Below, one piece after another: positions 25,710 to 34,527 of a stretch of 64,000 nucleotides of DNA; the stretch's first letter is position 1; every line of letters starts with the position of its first letter. Under the pieces are notes generated by a model that saw only the letters and a program-made list of their open reading frames with translations, was not told the origin of the DNA and searched no databases. The position numbers and the translations under genes were made by a program. Source of the DNA: an uncultured Clostridia bacterium (GTDB lineage: Bacteria > Bacillota > Clostridia > Oscillospirales > Acutalibacteraceae); the NCBI GenBank assembly GCA_944384995.1, contig CALWVN010000006.1:30443-94442 (forward strand), in the 5' to 3' direction.

Positions 25710-26584
25710 ACCCCTGTCAGATCAAAGGCAGGGATGAAGCGGTCGTTCGCGGAAGCGCCCTCCTGCATAAAGCCGTTGCGCAGGCCGAGGTCGAAAAACG
25801 TGCGCAGCACGCGGTCATATTCCGCTGTGGTAAGCCGGCGGTTGAGCGCCTTGTAAGGGTATGTTCTGCCGCAGGGCGAGTATTGCCGCATGAGGCTTAC
25901 ATAGGTGTCTTTGGAAAGGGAGCCTGCGATCCACCGCAGAATTTCCGCAGAATCCTTTGTTCCCTGCGGAAGTACCAGATGCCGCACAATAAGCCCCGAA
26001 AGCATCCGTCCGTCCGGCGCGAAACGGTCTTTTGTCTGGCGGCGCATTTCGAGGATCGCCGCTTTGGCGCGTTCCGGGTAATCGGGCGCGGCGGAGTAAA
26101 GCCGCGCGGTAGCTTCAGACATATATTTGAAGTCGGGCAGATATATATCTACAAGCCCCGAAAGGCTTTTTAGCGTCTCGACCGAATCATACCCGCCGGA
26201 ATTATAGACCACGGGCACATGCGGCTTGTATTTTGTCAGTGCATCGCGTAAAAACGGCGCGAAATGCGTAGGGTTCACAAGGTCGATGTTCTGCGCGCCC
26301 GCCGCTTCCAGCTCCTGCATGATTTCGACAAAGCGATCAACCGAAACGCACTTCCCGAAATTTTTGTGGCTGATCTCAAAATTTTGACAATAGACACAGC
26401 GCAGCGTGCAGCCCGAAAAAAAGATCGCCCCCGCGCCGCCGTGCGCGCTCAAAGGCGGCTCCTCCCAGAAATGCAGCGCAGCGCGTGCGATCACGGCGTT
26501 ATAGGGCATTTTGCAAAAGCCCGCCGAGGGTGTATTTTCCGTGCGGGTTGCGCCGCACTGCCGCGGGCAGGTGTTGCAGAGCAT
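25706..26584 (-). CDS. PflA-like radical SAM protein
   Basis: 292 aa. An N-terminal Cys cluster (CNTCPRQCG...AGFC) precedes the radical SAM motif CTLRCVYCQN, then GAQNIDLVNPTHF and VVYNSGGYDS. The layout matches the YgiQ-unrelated 'pyruvate formate-lyase activating enzyme-like' family with an extra Cys-rich start. No glycyl-radical enzyme is adjacent, so pyruvate formate-lyase activation is not supported by context. The ATG at 26584 is preceded by GGGAG. A consensus promoter lies upstream. Confidence 0.82.
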   Translation of the reverse strand: MLCNTCPRQCGATRTENTPSAGFCKMPYNAVIARAALHFWEEPPLSAHGGAGAIFFSGCTLRCVYCQNFEISHKNFGKCVSVDRFVEIMQELEAAGAQNIDLVNPTHFAPFLRDALTKYKPHVPVVYNSGGYDSVETLKSLSGLVDIYLPDFKYMSEATARLYSAAPDYPERAKAAILEMRRQTKDRFAPDGRMLSGLIVRHLVLPQGTKDSAEILRWIAGSLSKDTYVSLMRQYSPCGRTYPYKALNRRLTTAEYDRVLRTFFDLGLRNGFMQEGASANDRFIPAFDLTGV

Positions 26585-26662
26585 TGCGATGTCTCCCTTC
26601 CTTGACAAGTCGAACAGCCTTACAAAAGACGCCTTGACAAAGCTGTACGCCTTGTCCTGTAT

Positions 26663-26691
26663 ATAATAGCCGCCGCGCGGCGCTTTGTCAA
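26663..26691 (-). promoter_or_regulatory. Promoter of the PflA-like gene
   Basis: Minus strand: TTGACA (26686-26691), 17-base GC-rich spacer, TATTAT (26663-26668). Confidence 0.75.
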
Positions 26692-26715
26692 TTCACCGCC
26701 GGACGGGGAACGTGC

Positions 26716-26744
26716 TTGAAAGCCCGCAAAAACCGTGCTACAAT
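26716..26744 (+). promoter_or_regulatory. Promoter of the 5'-nucleotidase gene
   Basis: TTGAAA (26716-26721), 17-base spacer, TACAAT (26739-26744), 36 bases upstream of the ATG. Confidence 0.75.
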
Positions 26745-26780
26745 ATTACGGTAAATGAAACTGAGAAAGGGGATCCCTGC

Positions 26781-28676
26781 ATGAAAAAATGCGTAGCCCT
26801 GCTTTTGACGCTGTGTTTGGCGCTTTGCTCGTTTGTGAGCGTCTATGCAGCGCAGGATCGGGACATTGTGATTCTTTACACCAACGATATGCACTGTGCT
26901 GTGGAGAACGAGGACGGTGTTTCGCTTGCGGGTCTTGCGGCATATAAGCAGCAGATGCTCGAAGACGGCAGCGATGTTGCGCTCGTAGACGCGGGCGACG
27001 CGATACAGGGCGACGCGATCGGCGCGCTGACCGAGGGCGAATACATGGTCGACCTGATGAACCGCCTCGGATATGCGGCGGCGGTGCCCGGCAACCATGA
27101 GTTTGACTACGGCATGGACCGCTTTTTGGAGATCGCGGAAACTGAAGCACAGTTCTCGTATGTTTCCGCGAATTTTACGGATCTGCGCACAGGGGAGACC
27201 GTTTTTGACCCCTATGTGATGCTCACCTTCGGTGATACGCAGGTTGCACTTGTGGGCATTTGTACGCCCAAAACCATCACCAGCTCCACGCCGGCGTATT
27301 TTCAGGATGAAAACGGCGAATTCATTTACGATTTCTGCCGCGGCGGCGATGGGCAGGCGCTGTATACGGTGGTGCAGGCGAGCATCGACGAGGCCAAGGC
27401 CGCCGGTGCGGATTACGTTATCGGGCTTGCACACCTCGGCATAGAGCCTTCCTGCTCACCGTGGATGTCTACCGAAGTCATTGCAAATACTTCGGGCTTT
27501 GATGCGGTGATCGACGGGCATTCCCACAGTGTGATCCCACAGCAGGACTGCACCGATAAAGACGGCAACACCGTGCCGCTGACCTCTTCGGGCACGAAGC
27601 TCTTCTCTATCGGGAAACTGACTATCCGCACAGACGGCACTATTGCAACGGAATTGGTTGAAAATTATGTGCCCGCCGAAGACGCAAGCGAGACCGTGCG
27701 CGCGGCATATGACAATATGCAGGCGTATGTTTCCGCATTGCAGGGGGATTTCAGTGCGCTGTTAAATACGGTTGTCGCGAAAAGCGAGGTCGATCTGCTT
27801 GCCCACAATCGGGAGGGTACGGCGTGGCTTGTCCGCAGCGGGGAGACAAACCTCGGAGATCTTTGCGCCGATGCATACCGCGTGATGATGGACGCGGACG
27901 TTGCGATCGTCAACGGCGGCGGCATCCGTGCCAATATCTATGCGGGCGACGTCACCTACGGCGACATCCTCGAAGCGCACCCCTTCGGTAACCTGCTTTG
28001 CGTGGTGGAAGCGACCGGGCAGCAGATTCTGGATGCGCTTGAAATGGGTGCGCGCGCCTATCCCGATATCACGGGCGGCTTCCAGCAGGTGTCGGGGATC
28101 ACGTTCGATCTGTACGGTGACATCCCCTCGGGCGTGGTGCTCGACCAGAACGGCATGTTTGTGCGCGTGGACGGTACCTATCGCGTGCAGAATGTTCAGA
28201 TAAACGGCGAGCCGCTGGAGCTTAATAAGACCTATACGCTCGCTTCACATAACTACTGCCTGAAAAACGGCGGCGACGGCTTTTCCATGTTCCAGGGCTG
28301 CGAGCTTATCAAAGACGAGACCATGGTGGACTACGAGGCGCTGATTCGCTACATCACCGAAACGCTCGGCGGCGTGATCGGTGAAGAATATGCAAACGAG
28401 TCGGGCAGCGGCCGCATCCGCTTTATGCGCGGCACGCCGCAGACCGGAACAGGCGAGGAAGAGACCCCCACGACGCCTGTGACACCGGAAATGCCCGACG
28501 ACACGTCCGATGATGTACAACCGCCCGTGACCGGGGCACCCGAAATTCCCGCAACGAACGCAGAGCTGTCAGACGGCATTTACACCATTGCGGCGATCCT
28601 GCCCGTTTGCGCGGCAGCGCTGCTGGTGGCGGCGAGGATCCGCAATCGCCGCGGCCGCAAATCGGCTTCCCGCTGA
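26781..28676 (+). CDS. Secreted, membrane-anchored 5'-nucleotidase/phosphodiesterase
   Basis: 631 aa. A signal peptide (residues 1-24, ending VYAAQ) precedes a calcineurin-like metallophosphatase domain: ILYTNDMHCAVE, DAGDAIQGD, GNHEFDYG and DGHSHS supply the dimetal ligands. The 5'-nucleotidase C-terminal domain follows (NGGGIRANIYAGDVTYGDI, KNGGDGFSMF). A Thr/Pro-rich linker leads to one transmembrane helix and a basic tail, so the enzyme is held outside the cell membrane. It should dephosphorylate extracellular nucleotides for nucleoside and phosphate salvage. No LPxTG motif is seen. The ATG at 26781 heads the signal peptide and follows AAAGGGG. Confidence 0.9.
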   Translation: MKKCVALLLTLCLALCSFVSVYAAQDRDIVILYTNDMHCAVENEDGVSLAGLAAYKQQMLEDGSDVALVDAGDAIQGDAIGALTEGEYMVDLMNRLGYAAAVPGNHEFDYGMDRFLEIAETEAQFSYVSANFTDLRTGETVFDPYVMLTFGDTQVALVGICTPKTITSSTPAYFQDENGEFIYDFCRGGDGQALYTVVQASIDEAKAAGADYVIGLAHLGIEPSCSPWMSTEVIANTSGFDAVIDGHSHSVIPQQDCTDKDGNTVPLTSSGTKLFSIGKLTIRTDGTIATELVENYVPAEDASETVRAAYDNMQAYVSALQGDFSALLNTVVAKSEVDLLAHNREGTAWLVRSGETNLGDLCADAYRVMMDADVAIVNGGGIRANIYAGDVTYGDILEAHPFGNLLCVVEATGQQILDALEMGARAYPDITGGFQQVSGITFDLYGDIPSGVVLDQNGMFVRVDGTYRVQNVQINGEPLELNKTYTLASHNYCLKNGGDGFSMFQGCELIKDETMVDYEALIRYITETLGGVIGEEYANESGSGRIRFMRGTPQTGTGEEETPTTPVTPEMPDDTSDDVQPPVTGAPEIPATNAELSDGIYTIAAILPVCAAALLVAARIRNRRGRKSASR

Positions 28677-28998
28677 AAATTACACATAACGAATCGACCG
28701 CTCCGCAAAAACGGGACGGTCGTCTGAGTGTGTCAAAAATTGTCTTTTGCTCCCCTTGTCAGGGGAGCTGGCGAGCGAAGCGAGACTGAGGGGTAGTCAA
28801 AAACCTTGATATTTCAAGGTTTCTCTCCCTCCGTCACGCGCGAAGCGCGTGCCACCTCCCTCGTCAGAGGGAGGAAAAAAGACTTCTTTGACAGGCTGAA
28901 CCGATCGCTCCGCAAAAACGGGGCAGTCGTCTGCATAGGGAGATTTTATATGCCGCTTTCCGTGCATCCGAAAAACAGATTTTTATGGGGTGGATTAC
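28677..28998. repeat. REP-like hairpin repeats flanked by a duplicated 32-base element
   Basis: This 320-base gap has no gene. A 32-base element (28695-28726) recurs at 28902-28933 with only a few differences; each copy can fold (CGACCG...CGGTCG in the first). Between them are a hairpin-forming repeat at 28749-28796 (CTCCCCTTGTCAGGGGAG core), a perfect 9-bp hairpin at 28801-28822 and a second hairpin repeat at 28825-28874 (GCGCGAAGCGCG core, CCTCCCTC...GAGGGAGG arms). The style is that of dispersed intergenic repeats in gut clostridia. Confidence 0.75.
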
Positions 28999-29790
28999 AT
29001 GACCGACTTCGGTGTGCCGACGCTTTTGGAATTGCAGACTTTGGAAGAGACCGCCGCGCTTTGCCGTGAGCTGCGGCTGCAATTCATAGAACTGAACATG
29101 AACCTGCCGCAGTACCAGCCGAACGCGCTGGATATTGCGCAGCTGCAAGCCATCGCGCACGAATACGGCGTGTATTACACCATCCATCTCGACGAGAACT
29201 TAAATGTCAGCGACTTTAACCCCTATGTTGCCGAGGCGTACCGCCGCACCGTGCGCGAGACGATACGCCTTGCGAAAGAACTGCACGCGCCCGTGCTCAA
29301 TATGCATCTGGCGCGCGGCGTATATTTCACACTGCCTGCAAAAAAGGTCTACCTTTTTGCGGCGCACAAAGCGCATTACCTCCAAAGCATGCGGGATTTC
29401 CGCGATGCGTGTGATACCGAGATCGGCGGCGCAAACCTTCAAATTTGTGTGGAAAACAGCGACGGCTTTACGGATTTCCAGGTGGAGGCGCTCGACCTCT
29501 TGCTGCAAAGCCCCGCGTTCGGATTGACCTTTGATATCGGGCACAACCACGGCGTCAGCGGCGCGGATGAGCCGATCCTGATGGAGCGCGTCGAGCGTCT
29601 GCACCATGTCCACTGCCACGACGCACTCGGCAGAAAGAACCATCTTACGCTCGGCACGGGCGAACTCGATCTTCCGAAATACCTGACGCTTGCCTGTGCG
29701 CACAACTGCCGCGTCGTGCTGGAGACCAAAACCGTCGAAGCCCTGCGGCAGTCCGTCGCGTGGCTCGACCGCAACGGTTTTCGCACATAA
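28999..29790 (+). CDS. Sugar phosphate isomerase/epimerase-like TIM-barrel protein
   Basis: 263 aa. It resembles the xylose isomerase-like TIM-barrel / AP endonuclease 2 superfamily: LRLQFIELNMN, YYTIHLDENLNVSD, VLNMHLARG, ICVENSDGF, LTFDIGHNHG, HHVHCHDALG and VVLETK place Glu, His and Asp metal ligands at the strand ends. Substrate unknown. The ATG at 28999 follows GGGGTGG. It stands alone between the repeat region and a terminator. Confidence 0.78.
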   Translation: MTDFGVPTLLELQTLEETAALCRELRLQFIELNMNLPQYQPNALDIAQLQAIAHEYGVYYTIHLDENLNVSDFNPYVAEAYRRTVRETIRLAKELHAPVLNMHLARGVYFTLPAKKVYLFAAHKAHYLQSMRDFRDACDTEIGGANLQICVENSDGFTDFQVEALDLLLQSPAFGLTFDIGHNHGVSGADEPILMERVERLHHVHCHDALGRKNHLTLGTGELDLPKYLTLACAHNCRVVLETKTVEALRQSVAWLDRNGFRT

Positions 29791-29864
29791 ACGGGCATTT
29801 CTCCGAGCCCTATCTATAACGGCGGCTGTGCAGTGAACCGTAACAAAATAATAAGGCATAATCG

Positions 29865-29901
29865 AAACAGCGAGGGCATACAAAAAGTACCCTCGCTGTT
29901 T
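29865..29901. terminator. Bidirectional terminator
   Basis: A 12-bp perfect stem (29865-29876 / 29890-29901) lies between the convergent TIM-barrel gene and the frd-type operon. Short T runs are present on both sides. Confidence 0.7.
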
Positions 29902-29937
29902 GAATGCTTGTGCAAACGTACAGATGTGGGAAACGCT

Positions 29938-30618
29938 TTATTTCCCAAACCGGTTCATCCGCGCCATTGAGGCAAGCGTGTCGATCTCCATCGGGCAGAC
30001 GCTGACGCAGGAAAGCGCCTTGGAGCAGCCCGCGGCGAAGTGCTCGGCATAGGCCTTGCGAAGCGGTTTGGTACGGTCTTCGCTTTGCAGGGCGAGCAGC
30101 GCCGCCTCATTGGCAAACAGCGCGCCGAAAAAATGCTCCCCTTTATTGTAATTCGGGCAGACCTCCAAACACAGCCCGCATTTCAGGCATTTTGCCGCCG
30201 CATACATCTGTTCGAAATCCTTTTTCCGCAGCGGGCGGTACGTCCCCAAATACGCCTGTGCTTTTTGCAGGTTTTCCGAAATGATGCTTCTGTCCACAAT
30301 CAGGTCCGCTACCACGGGGAACTTGGAAAGCGGCTCGAGCGTCAGAACGTCGCCTTTTTCGTCGCGCAGGAACGCCGCGCACGCAAGCTTCGGGACGCCG
30401 TTGATCACCATAGCACACGCGCCGCACATCTTTTGCGAGCAGCTGCACTCCCAGCGGATGCGGGGTGCCGCGACGCCCTCTGCGTCATAAAGGTCGTCCG
30501 TGTAATTGAGCCGGTCGAGCAGGGCGCTGACGGTCATGTCGGGGTCTGTGTCGACCGAAAAGGTCTGCCAATACGGCGCACTTTCGGCGTCTTTCTGCCG
30601 TTTGATCTTTACCAGCAT
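29938..30618 (-). CDS. frdB: Fumarate reductase/succinate dehydrogenase iron-sulfur subunit
   Basis: 226 aa. The [2Fe-2S] domain has CSCSQKMCGACAM (about 64-76) with the distal Cys in PKLAC. The C-terminal ferredoxin domain has CLKCGLCLEVCP (about 145-156) and CSKALSCVSVCP (about 199-210). It passes electrons between the membrane subunit and the flavoprotein. The start overlaps the flavoprotein stop by 10 bases. The set frdB-frdA-sdhC-like is complete, with the membrane subunit first. Direction (fumarate reduction or succinate oxidation) cannot be told from sequence; an anaerobic lifestyle favours reduction. Confidence 0.88.
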   Translation of the reverse strand: MLVKIKRQKDAESAPYWQTFSVDTDPDMTVSALLDRLNYTDDLYDAEGVAAPRIRWECSCSQKMCGACAMVINGVPKLACAAFLRDEKGDVLTLEPLSKFPVVADLIVDRSIISENLQKAQAYLGTYRPLRKKDFEQMYAAAKCLKCGLCLEVCPNYNKGEHFFGALFANEAALLALQSEDRTKPLRKAYAEHFAAGCSKALSCVSVCPMEIDTLASMARMNRFGK

Positions 30619-32243
30619 AGCTCATCCTCATTTCTGTAGGTCACGTCGAATGCCCCGTTGTTATAGTCGATCAGAGTGCAGGTCGCCATACTTTCCGCAC
30701 GCTGCGGAAAGTCCGTGCGAATATGCGCGCCGCGCGTTTCCCGGCGCTCGGCGGCACAGGTGAGCACGGCAAGCCCCAAACAGAGCATCGGACGCAGGCT
30801 GTATGCCTGGTACGGCGAGATCTCACTGTCATATTTGAGCTTTTCCACAACGGAAAGATAGAATTGCAGATTCTGTATGCCGTCATGCAATTTTTCTTCG
30901 GTGCGCACGATGCCGAGGTCTTCATTCATGATCTTGGCAAGATCGTTTTGTATGTATACGGCGGAAAACCGGCTTTTCGCCGCTGCGCGCTCGGAAAGTT
31001 TTTCGTCCTGTTCGCGGATGTAGCTTTCAAAGTTCGCATGGGAAGGCGTTGGGGAAACTTGCGCAATATCCCGCGCTGCCACACGTCCGCTGTATACGGC
31101 GGCAAGCAGAGAATTGCCGCCCAAACGGTTCGCGCCGTGATAGATCGACGCGCACTCCCCGACGGCATACAGATTGCGGATGTTCGTGCGGTGCTTTGCA
31201 TCTACCGCAAGCCCGCCCATAAAGAAATGCACGGACGGTGCGACCGGGATGCTTTTCTTCGTCACGTCCAGCCCGAGGTATTCCCGGCACAGGTCGTAGA
31301 CCTCCCGCAGGTTTCCCTTGATTTTCTGTTCGCCTAAAAACGCAATGTCCAAATACACCTGACTAGGCGCGTCATAGATACATTTGGAAACGATGTCGCG
31401 CGGCATCAGGTTGCCTTTTTCCCCGTATTTTTCCTCCATGAAATAGACGCGTTTGCCGTTTTCCATATAATACAGTCGCCCGCCGTCGCCGCGCGCGCCC
31501 TCGGTGATGAGCATGCGTTTTTGCGGTGTTTCGATGGTGGTGGGATGGTATTGGATGAATTCAAGGTTTTTGAGCTTCGCGCCCTGCAAAAACAGCTGCC
31601 CTGCCGCATAGCCGTCGCACAGCGCCGAACCCGTCGTTTTTCCGAACAGGCGGTTCTGCCCGCCCGTAGCAAACACGACCGCGTCGGCATACAGCGGTTC
31701 GAGCCGCTTTGCCGTCTCATCGTAAAACAAGGCGCCGCTGCAAACGCCGTCTTCGATCAGGGCGGAATGGAACTGCAGTCCGAGCCGGCGGGTGATCTTG
31801 CCCGCGCACTCCCATTTTCGCGCCTCCTGCACAAGGGCGGTCACGATCTGCTTGCCGGTGGAAGCGCCCGCATATGCTGTGCGTTTGCGCGACTGCCCGC
31901 CGAATGCCCGCCTTGCAAGGCTGCCGTCCGGGTTTCTTGCGAACACAACGCCAAGGCCCTCCAGCCACGTTAGGATGTGCGGCGCGTCGGTGCAAAGCCC
32001 TGTGACAGTTTGCTCGCCCGCAATGCGGCAGCCGCCGTCAAGCGTTTCGCGGATATGAAGGTCGATGCTGTCCCCGTTATTCCCGTTCGGCACAACGGCG
32101 TTGATGCCGCCCGCCGCCATGACGGACTGTGCGCGCTCAGAAGGGTAGGGGGAAACGAGCACGGCACAATTTCCCGCCATAGCCGTTTCCACGGCGCAGG
32201 TCAGCCCCGAAATGCCGCTGCCGATGATCAGTACCCGTTTCAT
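30609..32243 (-). CDS. frdA: Fumarate reductase/succinate dehydrogenase flavoprotein
   Basis: 544 aa. The FAD dinucleotide-binding start is VLIIGSGISGLTCAVETA, and AAGGINAVVPN surrounds the usual flavin site. FIQYHPTT and TEGARGDGGRLYY hold the catalytic His and Arg, and HFFMGGLAVDAKHRT and NRLGGNSLLAAVYSGR are family motifs. The usual covalent-FAD His in SHTVAA is replaced: the equivalent reads RAQSVMAAGG, so FAD may be non-covalent as in L-aspartate oxidase. Aspartate oxidase (NadB) is an alternative, but the frdB and sdhC-like neighbours argue against it. The ATG overlaps the upstream stop (ATGA). Confidence 0.85.
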   Translation of the reverse strand: MKRVLIIGSGISGLTCAVETAMAGNCAVLVSPYPSERAQSVMAAGGINAVVPNGNNGDSIDLHIRETLDGGCRIAGEQTVTGLCTDAPHILTWLEGLGVVFARNPDGSLARRAFGGQSRKRTAYAGASTGKQIVTALVQEARKWECAGKITRRLGLQFHSALIEDGVCSGALFYDETAKRLEPLYADAVVFATGGQNRLFGKTTGSALCDGYAAGQLFLQGAKLKNLEFIQYHPTTIETPQKRMLITEGARGDGGRLYYMENGKRVYFMEEKYGEKGNLMPRDIVSKCIYDAPSQVYLDIAFLGEQKIKGNLREVYDLCREYLGLDVTKKSIPVAPSVHFFMGGLAVDAKHRTNIRNLYAVGECASIYHGANRLGGNSLLAAVYSGRVAARDIAQVSPTPSHANFESYIREQDEKLSERAAAKSRFSAVYIQNDLAKIMNEDLGIVRTEEKLHDGIQNLQFYLSVVEKLKYDSEISPYQAYSLRPMLCLGLAVLTCAAERRETRGAHIRTDFPQRAESMATCTLIDYNNGAFDVTYRNEDELCW

Positions 32244-32791
32244 GCAAGCCCTCCCAAAAAGAAGCGGAGCACTGCAAACAGTGCCGCTGCCGCGACAATG
32301 CCGCATACTGTATAAGCGACCGCGTCCAGCCGTTTTGCCGCTTTTGAAGAGGAGATCCATCCGAGCGTAACAAACGCTTTGCCGAACGACACCGCCGTGT
32401 GGGTGCATACGGCAAGAAGATAGATGCTTTCCGTGATGCCGTGAAAAATGGATGCCCCGTGCGTAAGCGTTTCTCCCGTCGCCATATGTGCGTAAGCTGT
32501 GGTGTGCATATGGATGAAGATCAGGATCAGCAGCGCCGTTGCCCGCTGCACCCATGTGCGCGCGTTTTGGCGGGCATAACGCGCGCCGGCGCCGTCGTGT
32601 TTAAAAAAGAAGATACAAAGGGTCGTCAATACATGCAGCACCAGCAGCAGGACTGCGATGTGGGCAAAGCCCTTGCACAGCGCCAGATCATACCAGCCGG
32701 TCAGCAGGGAACAGACCATTGTGCCCGCATGGCACAACAGCGCAGCGACAATGCCGAGCCCCAAAACCGCGTTCCATTTTTTCAGCTTCAT
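32240..32791 (-). CDS. Succinate dehydrogenase/fumarate reductase cytochrome b-like subunit
   Basis: 183 aa with five predicted helices. His residues in helices (LCHAGTM, FAHIAVLLLVLH, FIHMHTTAYAH, VCTHTAVSFGKA) are suited to bind heme b, as in single-subunit SdhC/FrdC. It anchors FrdAB at the membrane and exchanges electrons with quinone. GAGGTG lies 4 bases before the ATG at 32791; a longer in-frame extension is GC-rich and lacks a ribosome site. It is the first gene of the operon. Confidence 0.8.
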   Translation of the reverse strand: MKLKKWNAVLGLGIVAALLCHAGTMVCSLLTGWYDLALCKGFAHIAVLLLVLHVLTTLCIFFFKHDGAGARYARQNARTWVQRATALLILIFIHMHTTAYAHMATGETLTHGASIFHGITESIYLLAVCTHTAVSFGKAFVTLGWISSSKAAKRLDAVAYTVCGIVAAAALFAVLRFFLGGLA

Positions 32792-32858
32792 AAAACACCT
32801 CACGTGATGTCCGCCCGCATGCGCGGCCGGGATCTTTTTGCGTAAATTCTTCACCTCG

Positions 32859-32887
32859 ATTGTACGCGCTTAGCCGGGCAAAGTCAA
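32859..32887 (-). promoter_or_regulatory. Promoter of the frd-type operon
   Basis: Minus strand: TTGACT (32882-32887), 17-base spacer, TACAAT (32859-32864). Confidence 0.75.
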
Positions 32888-33390
32888 GCATGCATGCGGA
32901 ATGTAAAAATCGAAAAGGCTATATCCGATGATGCGAATTAAGGGTTGCGGCAAAACTGCTCGGCTTGCTGTTTGCGGGGAAGTTTACGGCAGACAAGATA
33001 TACAATATTTTTCTGCATGCCCCATCGGTAATTGCAATATACCATTGCCTGTTTTCATACGGTCACGTATACAGGACAGAATCTCCTTTAAGAATCTGTT
33101 TGCGTTGCTTAACTATATATACCCTCTAAAGACTATGCCCTTCTGCTGCATTCGCTTTTCCCCCTCTACGGTCCGATATGTGTTAATCCTACACTTTTGA
33201 CAAAAGCCGTCTTTGGTTGACAATAAGAGTGGTAGTTGCTATAATAGCATTCGTGAAAATATAGCTTATATATGGATCTGATTTTGAAAGAATATGGCTG
33301 TATCCGATTTCATGCTGTTCCCCGAATTGAACAAGCGCAAAGCAAACAGTTTGTTTATAAATTGAAAGGTACAGTTACAAAGGAGCCATT
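32888..33390. other. Long intergenic leader before the polysaccharide operon
   Basis: About 500 bases without a credible gene. GC content falls sharply relative to the left side, marking the border of the surface-polysaccharide locus. It holds the perfect promoter at 33217-33245 and leaves a 140-base 5' leader before the first gene. No riboswitch or attenuator fold was recognised in that leader. Confidence 0.55.
33217..33245 (+). promoter_or_regulatory. Consensus promoter of the polysaccharide operon
   Basis: TTGACA (33217-33222), 17-base spacer and TATAAT (33240-33245) with TGC before the -10. Every position matches the SigA consensus. Confidence 0.85.
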
Positions 33391-34461
33391 ATGGAAAAGA
33401 ACATTTTGTTTTCGGTCGTAATGCCGATATACAATGTGGAACCTTTTTTGGAAGATGCCGTTTCCAGTGTCCTGCGGCAGAGTTATCCGAATTTTGAGAT
33501 TGTTTTGGTGGATGACGCTTCTCCGGATGGTTGCCCGGCGATTTGTGACGCTTATGCAGAGCAATATGATAATATCCGGGTCGTGCATCATCCCGAAAAC
33601 AAAGGGCTCAGTGGGGCGAGAAATACCGGACTTCAATATGTTCGCGGGGATTATGTTACCTTTATGGATTCCGATGATTCCATTGAGCCGGACTTATTTC
33701 AAAGTGTGTATGATTCCCTTACCGAAAACGAGGCGGATGCGGTCGTTTTCGGCTGCACGGAAGATTATTACAACAGTCGGGGTGAATTGACCAAGTCTTT
33801 TGTTTTAAAGCCGAAAAGAGCTTTCTGCAAAAACCAGGCTGAAGTTCACGACAAGGTTTTGGAACTGGAGGTTGAAAGTTTTTACGGGTATGCTTGGAAC
33901 AAATTTTACAAAACGAATCTTATTCGAGAAAACAATCTCACATACCGCAATGTGGTTTTGATTGAAGATATTGATTTCAACGTAAGATTTTTCAATTTTG
34001 CCAAAACGCTGAATGTTTTAGAATCAGGGCCTTATCACTATGCCAAAAGAGGTACGAATAGTATTACCTCTAAATTCGTTCCGGAATATTATGCCGTGCA
34101 CAGAGAACGTATTTCTCTGCTCTGTGAACAGCAAAAAAGCTGGGATCATTTCGGGGAGCATGAAAAGTCCATTTTGGCAAGACTTTATGCAAGATACATT
34201 TTGTCCGCACTCAGCCGAAATTGTGATAAACGGGCTAATATGAACCATGCAAAACGAAAACAGTGGATTCAGTCGGTTTTTGCCGACAGCCTTTTTATAG
34301 AGCTGATTCCTTCGGCGCAGCCTAACGGTGCGGCCATGAAGGTTTTACTTCACATATTGCAAAAAAAATCCGTCTCACTGTCCCTTTTGGTCGGGCGGGT
34401 GATTTTTTTCGTACAAAACCAGATGCGATCTGTTTTTGTACAACTGAAGCAGAAGCGTTAA
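33391..34461 (+). CDS. Glycosyltransferase family 2
   Basis: 356 aa. The GT-A core is clear: VVMPIYNVEPFLEDAVSSVL, IVLVDDASPDG, HPENKGLSGARNTGL and MDSDDSIEPDL (the DXD-type metal site). The C-terminal third, about 120 residues, is helical and probably membrane-associated. It adds a sugar from a nucleotide sugar during repeat-unit assembly on the lipid carrier. AAAGGAG precedes the ATG. It is the first gene of the locus. Confidence 0.9.
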   Translation: MEKNILFSVVMPIYNVEPFLEDAVSSVLRQSYPNFEIVLVDDASPDGCPAICDAYAEQYDNIRVVHHPENKGLSGARNTGLQYVRGDYVTFMDSDDSIEPDLFQSVYDSLTENEADAVVFGCTEDYYNSRGELTKSFVLKPKRAFCKNQAEVHDKVLELEVESFYGYAWNKFYKTNLIRENNLTYRNVVLIEDIDFNVRFFNFAKTLNVLESGPYHYAKRGTNSITSKFVPEYYAVHRERISLLCEQQKSWDHFGEHEKSILARLYARYILSALSRNCDKRANMNHAKRKQWIQSVFADSLFIELIPSAQPNGAAMKVLLHILQKKSVSLSLLVGRVIFFVQNQMRSVFVQLKQKR

Positions 34462-34527
34462 GCAAAAGCATTTTAAACAGTCCTTTGGAACGTAAAAAAA
34501 TCTTTATAAAATGAAATGGGATATAAC

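Noticed and set aside
25706-26584. Pyruvate formate-lyase activating enzyme
   Set aside because: There is a Cys-rich extension at the start and no glycyl-radical enzyme nearby, so the specific name is not supported.
30609-32243. L-aspartate oxidase (nadB)
   Set aside because: The flavoprotein family overlaps, but the adjacent iron-sulfur and membrane subunits fit fumarate reductase better; nadA and nadC are not nearby.
32888-33390. Riboswitch ahead of the polysaccharide operon
   Set aside because: The region is long enough, but no known aptamer core or terminator-antiterminator pair could be seen.
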